Part shown: positions 38,097 to 50,482 of the stretch, piece by piece | How the letters are laid out: every line of letters starts with the position of its first letter | How positions within the stretch are numbered: position 1 is the first letter of the stretch | Origin: Cryptomeria japonica | Taxonomy: Eukaryota; Streptophyta; Pinopsida; Cupressales; Cupressaceae | Direction of reading: 5' to 3' | NCBI RefSeq assembly: GCF_030272615.1 | Contig: NC_081405.1 | Span: 568,227,095-568,291,094, forward strand | DNA: 64,000 bases | Position numbers and translations under genes: made by a program | Notes under the pieces: model-generated | Databases searched by the model: none | What the model saw: only the letters and a program-made list of their open reading frames with translations | What the model was told of the DNA's origin: nothing

Positions 38097-38911
38097 TTAG
38101 TTCACCTCTTGAAGGGGCAGCACCCCTAATTCACCTCTTAAATAGGTAAATGTAGCCTTCAGTAGAGGCTTGGTGAATATATCTGCTAAATGCTCCTTAC
38201 TGGAAACATGTTCCAATACAACCTCTTTGTTCTGAACTTTCTCCCTCAAGAAATGATACTTGAGCTCAAAGTGCTTGGTTCTAGCATGCAATACTAGATT
38301 CTTGGAAATATTAATTGCACTTGTGTTATCACAAAATATACTCATTGTTTCATATACAGGGACTTTGAAACCACTTAATACATGCTTCATCCAAATTGCC
38401 TAAGTACAGTTCATAAATGCTGCTACATATTCTCCTTCTGCTATGGACTGGGAGATACAACTCTGCTTCTTGCTCATCCATGAGACTAGTCTACCACTAA
38501 GAAAGAATGCACCACCGGTTGTTCTTTTCCAGTCATCCACATTACCAGCCCAATCGACATTGGTAAGCACTTTGAGATTGAAATCATTATTGTATGGATA
38601 CCACAATCCATAATATATAGTTCCCTTTAGATATCTAAGAATCCAATTGACTGCTACCAAGTGGGATTCTCTTGGACTTTTCTGAAAATGTGTAGCAATG
38701 CCCACTACATGTGCAATATCCGGTCTGTTGTGTACTACATAGTGCAACTTACCAATCATTGACCGGTATTCCTTCTCATTCACCAATGCGGAATCATCTT
38801 CTTTTGAAAATTTACAACCGGTCATCATCGGTGTACCAACTAGATTGTTGTCTTCCATGCCAAAGGTTTTCAAAACCTCTTTGACATACTTGGACTGAGT
38901 GATAAAGATAC
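38097..38911 (-). pseudogene. B pol: end of RT and RNase H, downstream of the C insertion
   Basis: Frame resumes after C and carries KTFGMEDNNLVGTPM, RPDIAHVVG, the RNase H block VDWAGNVDDWKRTTGGAFFL, SWMSKKQSCISQSIAE, a TAG at 38397-38399 where element A has Gln (NCTQ), then FCDNTSAINISKN and ADIFTKPLLK...LGVLPLQ. It ends at 38097. Confidence 0.9.
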
Positions 38912-40300
38912 CGTAGACGTCTAAAACTGGTCAATGCTTGCGGAGTCATATTTTAACATTGGTGCATTGCCTTATTTTAGGTTTTTGCATCGCATTAACA
39001 TTTCTTCTATGTTGCGCACCTAGTCTTTATCATTTGCAAGCATCAAGTCCTTCTTTTGCATTCTTCATTTGTCTCGCTTTCAAATTTGGTCTTGTCGATA
39101 ACAATCTTCAGTCATGATTTTGGTCGATCTTCTCCTGTCGCATCAATGTGCATGTTCATTTGTCATCATTTTGGACATCGTCAATCCTAATCGATGATAG
39201 AATTAGGGTTTTGTCCTCTTTTCAATCTTGTCAATTTTGTGATCGATTTGTCATCGATCATTGTCCTTATCAATCTTATCGTCTTGCGATCGATTTGTCA
39301 TCAATCGTTGTCCTTCTCAATCATGTCAATTTGGAGCAAATAGTCATCGTTCCTCATCAATTGGCGCATTTATCAATCAAATCATTTATCAGCATTGGTC
39401 CTTTGTTAGTCGTGATCATTGAATCAGCATCAATTATCTTTTGTCAAGGCCTAATTGTCATCCTTGCATTTCTAATTCATCTTCTAGGGTTTCATGATTT
39501 ATTCATTTAACCTTGTTTGTCATTTCTCCCTCTAGGTTAAATAGTTTATTTATCCTAGGTCATCTTGTCACAATTAAATGTTTATTTAATTGGCTAACTA
39601 ATTCCTCCCTCTTTGTGAATTAATTAATGAATGAAAAATTATTAATTAATTTACCTAATTTTCCAATTTACTAATTTCTCCTAATTCCTAATTTTCTAAT
39701 TTTCATCAATTTTCTAATTTCCTAATTTCTAATTCATCTAATTTTCAATTTTCTCCTATATTTCCCCTAATTTCATGGGAATGACATAGCAATTTGTCAT
39801 AATTTGTCATAATTGACAATCAATCAATTTTTGACATAGCAATTTGTCATAATTATCAATCAATCAATCTTGCATAGAAAGTGTCAATTTGTCATAATTT
39901 GTCATAATTGTCATTCTTGATTTGAAATTTCCTTTCAAATCTCCTCATGCTAATCTTGTCTTTTCTCTGATTTATCTATAAATTGGATGAATTTCTTCAA
40001 TCAATAGGTCGAATCAATCACGCTTCTAGTATCTTTATGTTGATTAGTCAATCTTGCTTTCATCTCATGCTTATGCACTTGTAGGTGAGATCCACAAACA
40101 AAGCAATTTGAAGGAGAAAGAAGGACAATGGAGCTACATGAAGGAGACATCTGCATTTGGCTTTCTTAGATTTCATTTTGAATGTCTTGTCGTCATGTTT
40201 TCATTGAATGTAATTAGGATTTGTCACTGCATTTTAGTTTTCGTGATTGAGCTAGCTTAATTTGTTATTTGCTTTGATGATTTCCATATTCCTATCTACA
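38912..40300 (+). repeat. C 5' LTR
   Basis: 1389 bp, starting CGTAGACGTCTAAAAC (a mutated TGTAGACGTC) and ending CCTATCTACA. It matches 50483-51872 almost base for base; several of the few differences are C/T or G/A at CpG sites in the first 60 bp. Low divergence marks C as a young insertion in the window. Confidence 0.93.
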
Positions 40301-42471
40301 TTAATTGGTGAACTCGACATGAACTAACCCCCTAACCATGCTTTTGAGTCCTTTTGATTTGATTTACAGGTGAAAAACCCAATAAACAGGGTAATTCAGG
40401 GCTTTCTGGGCACTTCTGCGCCTGTGTAGGAGAGATCTGTGCCTGTGTCAAGGGATTTGTGCCTGTGTTACTGCATTTTGTGCCTATGTCAAAGGGATCT
40501 GTGCCTATGCTAATGCATTCTCCACCCGTGTTACTGCATTCTACGCCTGTGTAAGACATTTTGTGCCTGTGTAAGGCCAGAAACAGAGGTAAAAAGCAGT
40601 GTTTTTACTTGCAGATTACTTTGTTTTGCATTTTGTTTCTGCATTTTGGTTTTTCTTTAGTACTGATTCTTTGTGCAGCACCTTGACATTACACATGGAA
40701 AAGACAAAAATGAAACTACTAACAAATTTTATGTAGGTTCGCTAGTCAAAGACCAAACAAATCAAACTTCTAACTTGGTGATTTTGCAGGTTGCCTTGTA
40801 TTTCAACTGAACTTTTGTGTTTGTGATTCATAATTAGGCACCTAGTATGATTGCTAAGTAGGATGGAATGAATGTGTGTTTGCTTTGATTGTTGAGTTTG
40901 ACATTAGAGTAGGAGAGTATGCTCTCATCCTTCTTAGGGTGATCAGAAAACTTGATCTTCGATACCATTCTCATGGCTCGGATTGTTTGTTACCTTTAGA
41001 GGGCCTGCCTTCTCGACCATTTGCTTTCTTTTACAAGCAAGTGACAATCATGAGAAGGGAACAACCCAAAGTGAGCACAGCCAGAGTACCTTGGCATTCT
41101 AACTCACTATAAATAAATACCTGATGGGCGAAAGCTTTGAAGGAAGGGTTACGTGGGAATTGTAGTTACTTGGGAAGTGATGACCCTTGAACTCTTTCTC
41201 ATATCAACATCTAAGTAGGGCCTCACGGTCTAAATCATGCTTGCGCGACTACATTTGTTTGGTATCTTGGTGGGCTTAATGTCTCAATCACGCTTGCGTG
41301 ACCAAAAGGAGTAACGCTTAACAGAAATCCTTACTAAACAACTTGTATTTAGAGGCCAAAAATCCTTCTAGTTGCTTGAGAAGGACAAGTTCAAATACTT
41401 GGAAGAGATACTAAGTTCGCCATGGAGAGATTTCCATGGGGACTGATGTTTGGCTGCCCTGAGAAGTGAGTGTCATGGAGGGGATCCCGTGGGGTCAAGC
41501 ATCTATGTATTCTCCTTGAATCTCATAACGAGTCTACCTCTCAAGTACCTACTGTCCTTACCTACCATAAGAAATGTGTGAATGAGCATGATTGTCCTGA
41601 GTCTAAGCTAAAATATCTTGTCTTCTTTGCTTGTCAGTTGTGTCTCATTTCAAAAACAAGACAAATTGATTCAAAAACAAGGTTAAACACAAGAGTATTT
41701 CATTCAACAAAGTTCAAAACACCTTCAAACATGGTTGTCAAACATTTTTCAAAATCTTGTCTCAACATTCATGTCACTTAGATTTAGGTTCATCCTAGGT
41801 TTGCATTTTGCAAATTCATTGTCAATTACTAAGGTTAAGTTTCACCTAGGTCATACTCCTTTGCATATCAATAAGGGTCATCCATTTGCATGTGCCTTCT
41901 TGCATTAGAGTAATACCATTTCATAATTCAACCTTAGGTTTTGCCTTAGGTTGACATTGTCATACATTTGCATTTGCATATTTGTCCTCATAACATTAAG
42001 GTCACATTTGCATACCCTAGGTCTCTTCATTAAGCTTAGGTCATTATCATATCATATTAGGGTCATTTGCATAGTAATTGTCCCTTTTCATATAGTGTCA
42101 AAACTAGGTTTTGTCATACTTGAGTAATTGCAAATCTTTGATAAACCCTAAAGTCATTGTTAGGAAGTCTAGACCTTATCAAACTTTTGTCTTTTTGTCA
42201 TCAATGTCATTTGGTCAAACCTAGCTTAGTATCCAAGCATATAGGGGAGACATTGTCATTTTGTCCTTTGAGGTCTAGACATCATTTCAATTTCCTAAGG
42301 GTCTCTTTTTAGATTTGCATTCCAAAAAGTTTGTCAAAATCTTGAAAAAACAACAAAAACATAGGTTGGATTCTTGCCATAGATTGCATTCTCATCTATT
42401 CAATTTGCATTTAGTTGCATATCATATATTATCCTTGAAAAATTCCAAAAATATTTCATTTGCATAGTGAC
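40301..42471 (+). other. C leader with putative primer site and short-repeat array
   Basis: TGGTGAACTCGACATGAAC at 40306 is the putative primer site. From about 40414 to 40580 there are eight copies of a core close to GCGCCTGTGT separated by linkers such as CAAGGGATT and TACTGCATT. The remaining 1.9 kb aligns with the C2 leader and holds no convincing gene; the frames 40876-41112 and 41470-41781 are short and lack features. Confidence 0.75.
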
Positions 42472-45119
42472 ATGTTTGTTGAAATGAGGTCTCAACCTTC
42501 TTACGAAGCCATGTCATCACAATTGAGAAATCAATCATGTCAATCCAATCTCTACATGTCTCAGAACTTGGATCAAACTTTTTATGATGAAACAAGTCTC
42601 CAAATACAAAAACTAGAGGAGAAACTAGCTCAAGAAAATGAGATTTTGGAACAAAGAGTGAAAAACATTGAGAAGAATAGATCACAAATGTCCAAAATGT
42701 TTCAAAAATTTCCAGGTCAAAATCCACAGATTGAGCCAATTGATGTAAGATATCTTCTTGAACGATCAGACATACTAGCTCTCCTCTCACAAATAGAGAT
42801 GATGAAACAATTTCAAGAAAAGAGACAACATCAATTTCAACATTATGTGCCTCGACAAAAAGAACAAGAAGGTGTTTACTATCAATCAGATTTTCAACCA
42901 TCACAACCAATTGTTCAATAGTTTGAACATTTCCAACAGACACAACCAATGGTCCAACATATACAACCAACACAACCAATCGTCCAATTTCAACAATATG
43001 TCCAACCAACTATACAATGTCCACAAATAGTTCAACCAATGGTGGAATATCAATGTCAACAACTACAACCAAACATTCAAAAACAAAGGTTGCAGCCCAC
43101 ACCAAGCCAAGTTTCAAACATGTCGGAACAATTGAACCAATTCCAATATTAAAACATGACATCAAACCAAAAACAATTCAATTTCTAGATACAACCATGT
43201 CAAAACCTTGAAAGAAAGGTGGCTTTATTGCAATGCTCTTCAGGAAATTACCAAGTGAGTTCTTTGAGGAAGATCAAGATAATACACTTATGTCTAGCAA
43301 TGCCTCATACCCCCACAAGCAAATTGACTCTCCAGTGGCATCTATCCCTACACCTTTAGAAGTTTCACAAGAACCTTCCATATTGTCCTCATCAAACAAT
43401 ACACCCAAGGATGAAATTATCCAAGGTATATCCATCATTGATTGCCAAGATAATCCAATTCATGATGCACATCCTTGTCATGTTTCAGAAATACAAGACC
43501 CAATGCCACCATGCACTTTATTGCCATTACTTATTTAAGAGGACCCCATTTGAAGGCCCTCTTCCTCATGTTCAAGCATTGATTCCCTGCCAGAATCCAT
43601 CACAAATGTTTAAAGTGCATTTCCTTCATGCCAAAACATTGATCCCTTGTTAGAATCCCCCATGCATATCCAAAGTCCAACCCCATGTCAAGAGGATAAT
43701 TTAGAGCATGAAGAAATGAGTCCTAAAGAAAATCAAGATCAAGATCCTGAAACCTTATCATCCCATCCAATTGTTGACCAGGACCCCATCTTCCCAAACA
43801 CTCATGATGATTCCCCTATTCTTGTCCATCTTATCCAAAGTCCTATTGACACTCCATTCCCTGAGCAAGATCAAGATATCCCAGTCCATCCAATCCCAAA
43901 CGATCCCCTTCCATTTAATGAAAAAAATGTCCTTTCAAATCGCATTGACATTCCACTTCCTAAGAAAGATCAAGATATCCCTTCCATCCTTTCTGATGAT
44001 CCCATTAAAATTCAAGATCAAAGAGCCTTTAAAGAGGATTCCAATGATCTTCCTCCTTGTCAAGATCAAATTATTCCTTTAAATCCTCCACAAGATCCTT
44101 TTGTTCCTCCATCTCCTTATCTTAATCCAGCATATCCACTCCAAGATCGTATTTCTTTTGATGATCCCATTATTTCTCCCATTCCATCTCTTGAAGAGCC
44201 TGTCATTGAACCATATCCACTACACAATCCTAGTCCCCCTCATGATCCTAATCCCCCTCATGATTCTAATGTGTCAGTGCAAGATGTTCATGAACCCTCG
44301 ACATGCATAACGGGTTCTTCCACTTTGGTGCAATCCGATCCACTTCAAGATCTCATTATTTCTCTCATATCATATCCACCTCATAATGGACTCGTGTCTT
44401 CTTCCCAAAGAAAAGAGTATCCTACAAGTCAAGATATTCATAAAGGCAAAGGAGTAGATCTCCATAAGCAAGAGTCTCTCCACATGAAAGAAAATGTTAA
44501 GGGTCATGTCTACACAACTCACTCTCAAGACGTTGGTATCCCTCCATCAAAATCAAAACATACACCTTCCCCATCATACCTTCCATCCATCTTAGGTCCT
44601 TATATCCCTTTGTCCTCTATGCAAGGTCAGCAAAGGCACACATCCTTGAGTAAATTTCATCCATCCAAAAGAACTCCATTTCATTCATATCCATCCATGC
44701 ATTCCTTTCCCCCTCCAAGCAATTTGGATGCCAAGTGTAAACGTCATAAGTCTAAAAATCCACATGTATTCAAGGATCAACATGTCCAATATAATCAACA
44801 TGTTAGAAAAAAGAACAATATGATCTATAAAGAAAAAGAAATATCCAAAAGGCCACAAAGGCCCACTAAGCAAAATAAAGCAAAGTCAAAATATATATGG
44901 GTTCCTAAATCCCTTGTGCAAGCAATGCACTCCAAGGAACCACAAAAGCATGAAAAATCAAAAACCATGTGGATCCCTAAGCGGCTCCTTGAAGCACAAA
45001 AGCCTAAAGAAACATCCAACTTGGCATCCAAAATTGCTATTCCTCCATCCAAACCTTCCAAGTCTATTCCTCCACCACCTTCTTCATCCGTTTTGGGCCC
45101 TATGTCCCAAAATCCATAG
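42472..45119 (+). pseudogene. C sense ORF: coiled-coil, Gln/Pro/Asp-rich protein of unknown function
   Basis: Starts at ATG 42472, ends TAG 45117-45119, about 880 codons. Order of parts: probable coiled coil (LEEKLAQENEILEQRVKNIE), Gln-rich repeats (QPMVQHIQPTQPIVQFQQ), a Ser/Pro/Asp-rich middle with repeated units like DQDIPVHPIPNDPLP, then a basic C-terminus with two related motifs, KYIWVPKSLVQA and KTMWIPKRLLEA. Damage: TAG at 42919-42921 and TAA near 43150, a short deletion with frame change near 43170-43190, TGA near 43211, TAA near 43538 and TGA near 43553. C2 has CAA or CGA at three of these. The final 490 codons (43647-45119) are intact. No known Gag, protease or polymerase motif; it may be a highly diverged structural protein. 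Confidence 0.65.
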
Positions 45120-46245
45120 CCTTTCTTTCATCAAAATCTCAATATCCAAAATACATTTTTCCTCCATCAGTCCATCACCCCTCAAGGTGTGTGCCAATGT
45201 TGATCTTGCCTACATTTCCATCCACTGAAGCCCAATTCTTCCAATACCCTATCCAATATCCAATGCATATTTTTCATCCTTCGATCCCTTTAATCCAATC
45301 CTTTGCATAAATCGTCACCTTAGTTTCATCTTATTTTCCATGTCCTTATCCTACCAACGTCTTTGAGCATACTTTTAAGGTCATGGTGCATTTTTTTCAA
45401 GGCTACTATCCAAACAAAAAGAAGCTTGAGTCCTTCTTCCATCCCCTATCATGTGTCCATCTTCTATTGAAAAAGTCAAAATACAAAAAAAAAAGAAAAG
45501 AAAAGAAAAAAATAAAGCAAAAATAATTCATCCACTGGTGAAAACCTGGCAAACAGGCGCCTTGGGCAAGTACCGTGATGAAAACCTGGCAAACATGCGT
45601 CATGTGTAATCTATGAACTTCTTGCACACCACACTTGGGGGTAGGTTTCCTCCTTCATATCCTATTACCCTTCATTATCCTATCATACCATGTCATTACC
45701 CTTCATATCCTATTGTCCCTCATGTCCAGTTTCCCTTTCCACCTTTGATCTTGACAAGGTTGAGGATCATCATGAGCATCATGCATCTTGTTTGCAACTT
45801 TTAGTCCATCATAGCTTTTGGTCTTTATCCATTTGCTTATTAAAACCTTTCATCCATATTCCCTAGCTTATTGCAACTTTCTGCCACTATCCCTTAGCCA
45901 ATCCCGATCTTCAGTCCATGTCCCTTATCCATTCTTGGTCTTGCTTATCCTATCCATATCTTATCACTATCCATACACTCTTTTTCATTCCTTGATCTTT
46001 ATCTGACATAAGGACGCAAAATTTAAACATGGTTTCAAAAACCTCTTGACATGTCCCTCATGCCATGTCACTGCTTTACATTGTCATATCCAGTCTGTTG
46101 TCCCATCACGTAATAGCCCTTGAAAATTGCATCTGTATTGTCTCCATGATAAAAGGCCTTTGTCTTCCCTCTATCCACCATCATTTTAGCAAGCTTATTT
46201 ATTCACTTGTCATATTCCTTACCTTGCTAGACACTGGGGGCAATA
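45120..46245. other. C internal non-coding stretch
   Basis: No gene seen. The first part has word repeats of CCTATC/TATCCATATC/CTTATCC type, as if derived from the Pro/Ser-rich ORF end. An A-rich/T-poor stretch near 45485-45520 and a duplicated AAAACCTGGCAAACA (45541 and 45590) are the only features noted. Confidence 0.4.
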
Positions 46246-46660
46246 CCAAAAAAATTGAAAAATGTCCTGAAATAATCCAAAAAATTGAAAAATGTCCTTA
46301 AAAAATCCCTAAAAATCATAAAATGTCCTGAAATAATCCCTAAAAATCATAAAATGTCCTGAAAAAATCTCTAAAAATCAATTAATGTCTTGAAAAAAAA
46401 CATAAAAAAATTGAAAAGTGTCCTGAAATAATCCAAAAAAATTGAAAAATGTCCTGAAATAATCCAAAAAATTGAAAAATGTCCTGAAAAAATCCCTAAA
46501 AATCATTAAATGTCCTGAAAAAATCTCTAAAAATCAATTAATGTCTTGAAAAAAAACAAAAAAATTTCAAAAAATGTCCTGAAATAATCCCTAAAAATAA
46601 AAAAATGTCCTGAAATAAACCCCTAAAAAGTCAAATAATGTCCTGAAAAAAATGAACAAA
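46246..46660 (+). repeat. 31-bp tandem array with higher-order structure in C
   Basis: Thirteen copies of an AT-rich unit containing AAATGTCCTGAAATAATCC, spaced 28-33 bp. Variant units recur in order: a copy ending AAAAAATCT followed by one reading TAATGTCTTGAAAAAAAAC occurs twice (46352/46385 and 46508/46541), 156 bp or five units apart, showing a five-unit higher-order repeat. It lies between the sense ORF and the antisense gene. Confidence 0.9.
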
Positions 46661-47827
46661 AAACTTGTAAAACTCGAAAAACAAAACAAAAATATCCCCT
46701 TTGTGCATAAGACAGATCACTGAGCATTCCTCCAACGACACACAATCACACATTGTGCTTTAATAGAATCATGCGTTAACAGATGAACTTTTTCAATCAA
46801 ACCAGACATTCAAACTGATCAAAATTGTCATATCAATCAACATCAATATCATTCATCCTTGGCACACTGTCATGGGTCTTATACAGGGTGTGGTATACTC
46901 GAAACCAGACTGTGTCCTATCTTAGACGGGGTATCGCATGTCCTGAAACCAGACAACATGATCGTCCTATCAACACTTTCAACTTTTGACAATGAAGATC
47001 AAGATGTTTGTTTGACTTGTTGGAATTAGCCAATCTTATCATTTATTGATTTATTTTCGATCATGTTCCTATGTTGCTCAATGATGTCACTGAGTGATTT
47101 AGAGTGACCGGGATGGTTCATGGTCCCTTTCTTTTTTGTTGCGATTGCTATTTGTGGAATGTTTGTCACAAACTGAGGCAACTATATCATTGGGTGTCTG
47201 TGATAAGTACGTTTGCTTTGTGAATGCCGCACATACCTCGACCCTTGATGTATGCACCCTAGGATGCCTCACTCATTCCTTGTGTGTGATGTGTTTGTCT
47301 TTTGCAAAAAGGGTTGCGTTTCAGCTCTGGCCTTCAATGATATGCATCCGTTTTGCTACATTAAATAAAGGTTCTCACCTACAAAGTGCATTAGTGAAAG
47401 CAATTTTTTCTTCGTCTCTAACTGTCCTTTGTCTCATTTCTTCTTACTAACATTTCTTCCATCAGTTGAGCAGTCAGTTCGGTCTAGTGCTCCGATTTCC
47501 CCAAAAACATAAGCTACATCCTGCATCCATTGGTTAGTGCATTTGCATTAATTCAAGCATTTTATCCATTTCATATTATAAATGCATCAAAAACACATAA
47601 AAAAATATATCCAAACATGTTCCACAATGGTACATCAACAGTGCATAAGTCATCCATACATGGAAAACAACTATAAGTCATACCACATTGCATCCCATCA
47701 TATCGATGCATGTCATATCATATATCAAAATAATATCGGAGTACAAAATTGGACTGTCTGTCCTCAGTATGGCCTGCAGGCTGACTACATAATGTCAACT
47801 GTCTGTCGTAAGGAGCACATGCCTCTG
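46661..47827. other. C spacer between tandem array and antisense gene
   Basis: No supported gene. Short frames at 47136-47450 and 47582-47878 lack features. If the antisense gene is transcribed, its 3' untranslated part and terminator would be here on the minus strand. Confidence 0.4.
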
Positions 47828-50109
47828 TCACTGGGTGCTCCCTCTGTCCTCCTCATCCCTACCATGTCTCAAGGATGATGTCCCTCCTGTCCCTGGTCCT
47901 AGCTGTGGTGGTCTCATAGGTCCACTCACCCCCATGCTGCTCACTGACCTCCGAGAACGTGTCCTGCTCTCTGTCCTCGATCGTACCCGATATGACGCTG
48001 CTCTCTACTTTGGTGGAACTGCATTCTCATATAGTGTCCTCCAATGGCGTATCTCCTCTCTGTTCTCTACCAACATCTGTGCCATCTCACGTGCACTGGC
48101 ATCCCTAATCGACCCAATATACTCAGTGACTCTCTGCCCTTCTTATTGTGCCTGGGCTATTGCTGTATCTCGAACCACTGTAAGTCTGGCTATCTCCGCT
48201 CTAAACTGATCCTACTCTGTCCTCAAGATAGCATTCTATCTCTCTAATGTTGCAATGTGATCATGTTGACTCGCTATGGTGGCCCTACATATCTCCATCT
48301 CCTCTATGCTAGCTGTCTCCGGCTCTATGGGTATATCCTGCAATGACTCCTGATCGGCTGAATCTAGCTCATACTCCTCATCCTCATCTTCCTCCTCATC
48401 ATCCCCCTCATCCTCATCATCGCCCTCATCCTCCTCATCCTCATCATCTCCCTCCTCCTCTCCTACAAGTGGGAAGTCCTCCTGTCTCCTCGGTACTGGA
48501 ATGTCAGGATCTGTCAATGGCACTGGTCGTCATCGTGCAAACCATCACTCATACTCCTCTATTGTCCTAGCGTCCACCACATCTGATCTCCAATCCCACT
48601 ATCTCTATTGTAGCTGTGTGAAGTCAACATATGCTATGTGTGGCTGAATCATCCTCCCCCACTGACTCATTTCTCTGTGAGATTGAGCAAAGTGTGCAGT
48701 CCCTCTGGGTACGTCTTGCCTCTCTCCGAACTGTCATCTGACTCTGTCTGGCAGGTACATCTCAATCACTCTCTAGCAATTCACTGGTCACCCAATCAGG
48801 TATCTCTCCTATCTACAATATGGTAGCTCATCACTATCATCTGACCATCCAGGGCAATCAAGATATGGCCTCCATGTGAACTCTCTCAATCTGTCTAGCT
48901 CATGTCGCCAATACAATATGTATCTGAAAGGACCCTGTCTCAGTGCTCCCCCATAGTAGTACACATATGGTTAGTGTGGTAATACCTATCTCTCTGCAAT
49001 CAGATGACATATGGCTATGTGCTCAAATTCCCATACCTATAATAGCGTGACCCCATAGCTCAAAGTCTGCACTCCCTGATATGCTATCTGATGCAATTGA
49101 AAATATAGCATGGCAAGCACACATGGTCCCCATGCGTACACCGTCCCCTCTGTCGCCATCCACTCTAGCACTCTTCCCCATCCAATAGGGAATCCATGTC
49201 CTCGTCTGTCCCCTGCTAGTAGGCATGCTATCACCATTGCTATCACCACATATCGTCGATCATACTTTGATGCCATGGTCTTCTAGCTAATCTCCCTCTC
49301 TACGATATCTAGATCATCTGTGTCACACTCAAATAATCTGCACAAAGCATCTCTCCCTATCACTGGTTCATACTCTATCATCTCCCCATGAATTGGAATG
49401 TGGAGGATATGCCATACATCCTCTAGTGTCACAGTCGCCTCTCTAGTCGCCAGATGGAATGAGGAAGTCTCTGAATGCCATCGCTCTGCCAATGCGGTAA
49501 GTAGTCCTGTGTTTGCCCTAATCTTGAGCATGAATGTGGTATAGTATATTCCAAGTCCTGCTAATGTATCTCTATCTGTGCTTCTGAGTCTATGTCATAA
49601 CATGAAGCAGCCAGGTCGATTCTCCCGCATAATCAGTGGATACTGTCGACTTTGCATCACAATTGGGGCACATTTTGTCAGTTTTAGGGTTTGCTCCTAC
49701 GGGCTGCATTTCTTGTTTCATGTCCAAATCAGGGTGTTTCTAATCTATTTTGATCTATCCTACCCTTATCCCCCTTTTTGGACCCTTCGCATGATGTTTT
49801 TGACCAAATTTGAGCTCCCAATGCACAACTGCGCCTGTGTGTTGTATCCTGCACCTGTGTTGCATCAACTTGTGCCTGTGTACCCTACACAAGTGTAGGA
49901 TACCCTACACAAGTGCAAGATGCACTCACACAGGCGCAAAAGTCACTTTTTGCATTCTCTGTGGGCCCCGCAATGTCCCGCAAGCAAGCCAAATTCATGA
50001 AATTGACAATATGGGTTTTTGAGATACATACCGCTGCTCCTGCATCGTCCGGCCATCTATAGGTGCGTACACGTTCTCCGAGGTGATCTGCCATTGGCAT
50101 GTTCACCAT
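47828..50109 (-). pseudogene. Antisense plant mobile domain (PMD) gene inside C, two exons (decayed)
   Basis: Proposed exon 1 is 50109-50032 (ATG to GCAGCG, followed by donor GTATGT); exon 2 is 49642-47828 after an acceptor reading CGACAG. The reading phase matches across the 389-bp intron. Exon 2 is recognised by the PMD signature ALAERWHSETSSFHL...EATVTLEDV followed by LHIPIHGE (about 49360-49500), and by the late PMD block VIEMYLPDRVRRQFGERQ-like (about 48690-48760, with stops). Then come a very acidic run (EEEGDDEDEEDEGDDEDE, about 48400-48460) and a basic Arg/Ser-rich tail. Several stops (TAG, TAA or TGA) fall in one frame without frameshift. PMD proteins occur as host genes of the MAIN/MAIL1 type and inside Ty3/gypsy and Mutator-like elements; here the gene is part of the retroelement. 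Intron and exon 1 are predictions. Confidence 0.75.
49826..49945. repeat. GCGCCTGTGT-core repeats in both orientations, in the predicted intron
   Basis: On the plus strand CTGCGCCTGTGTGTTG, CTGCACCTGTGTTGC and TTGTGCCTGTGTACC follow one another, then two copies of ACCCTACACAAGTG, then CTCACACAGGCGCAAAAG, the core in inverted orientation. CCTACACAAGTGTAGG forms a small hairpin. This is the same core as in the leader arrays at 10681 and 40414, at the other end of the internal region. Confidence 0.75.
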
Positions 50110-50482
50110 CTCTCTGCAAGTGTCCTTGTCCAGAGCAACAAATTCTCCTCTTTGGCTAGTGCAAATGAGCTCTTTTCACTCTCTTTGTCTCATTTATAGA
50201 TCTTTGTCAGTGCATAGATGGACATGCACTCTATCCATCTCATGCTAGTCATGGTCTTTTGTGCCTTTAATTGCTAGTCATTTGTGCATCCGATCTCCGA
50301 TTGTCAGTCTATTTGATCCTATCATTTTCTATCATTCTTATCGATCAATTGGCCTCTTTTCTGGATGTTTCCGGCCAATTCCTCAAGGGGGCATGCATAT
50401 ATCATTGTCATTATCTGGGGCAATTTCATTATTGTTCTTTGAAACAACACTTAATATCGCATTGTCTCAAAGAGGGGCAAAA
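50110..50482 (+). promoter_or_regulatory. C 3' region and polypurine tract; putative promoter side of the antisense gene
   Basis: Between the start of the antisense gene and the 3' LTR. AAAGAGGGGCAAAA at about 50469-50482 directly before TGTAGACG is the polypurine tract. Any promoter for the antisense gene would lie here or in the 3' LTR, read on the minus strand. I see no clear TATA box and make no firmer claim. Confidence 0.6.

Noticed and set aside
41470-41781. 103-codon frame in the C leader with a counterpart at 11880-12158
   Set aside because: The two copies do not keep the frame to the same end, and there is no recognisable motif; it looks like conserved non-coding leader.
42422-43009. 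195-codon minus-strand frame over the C sense ORF
   Set aside because: Present also over the C2 copy, but rich in Val, Phe and Leu as expected from the complement of Gln/Asn/Lys codons; no domain, and the sense frame has the better features.
47835-48570. Plus-strand frames such as 47835-48209 and 48343-48570 (Pro/His-rich)
   Set aside because: They are the complement of the antisense PMD frame; the Pro/His run is the reverse of its acidic stretch.
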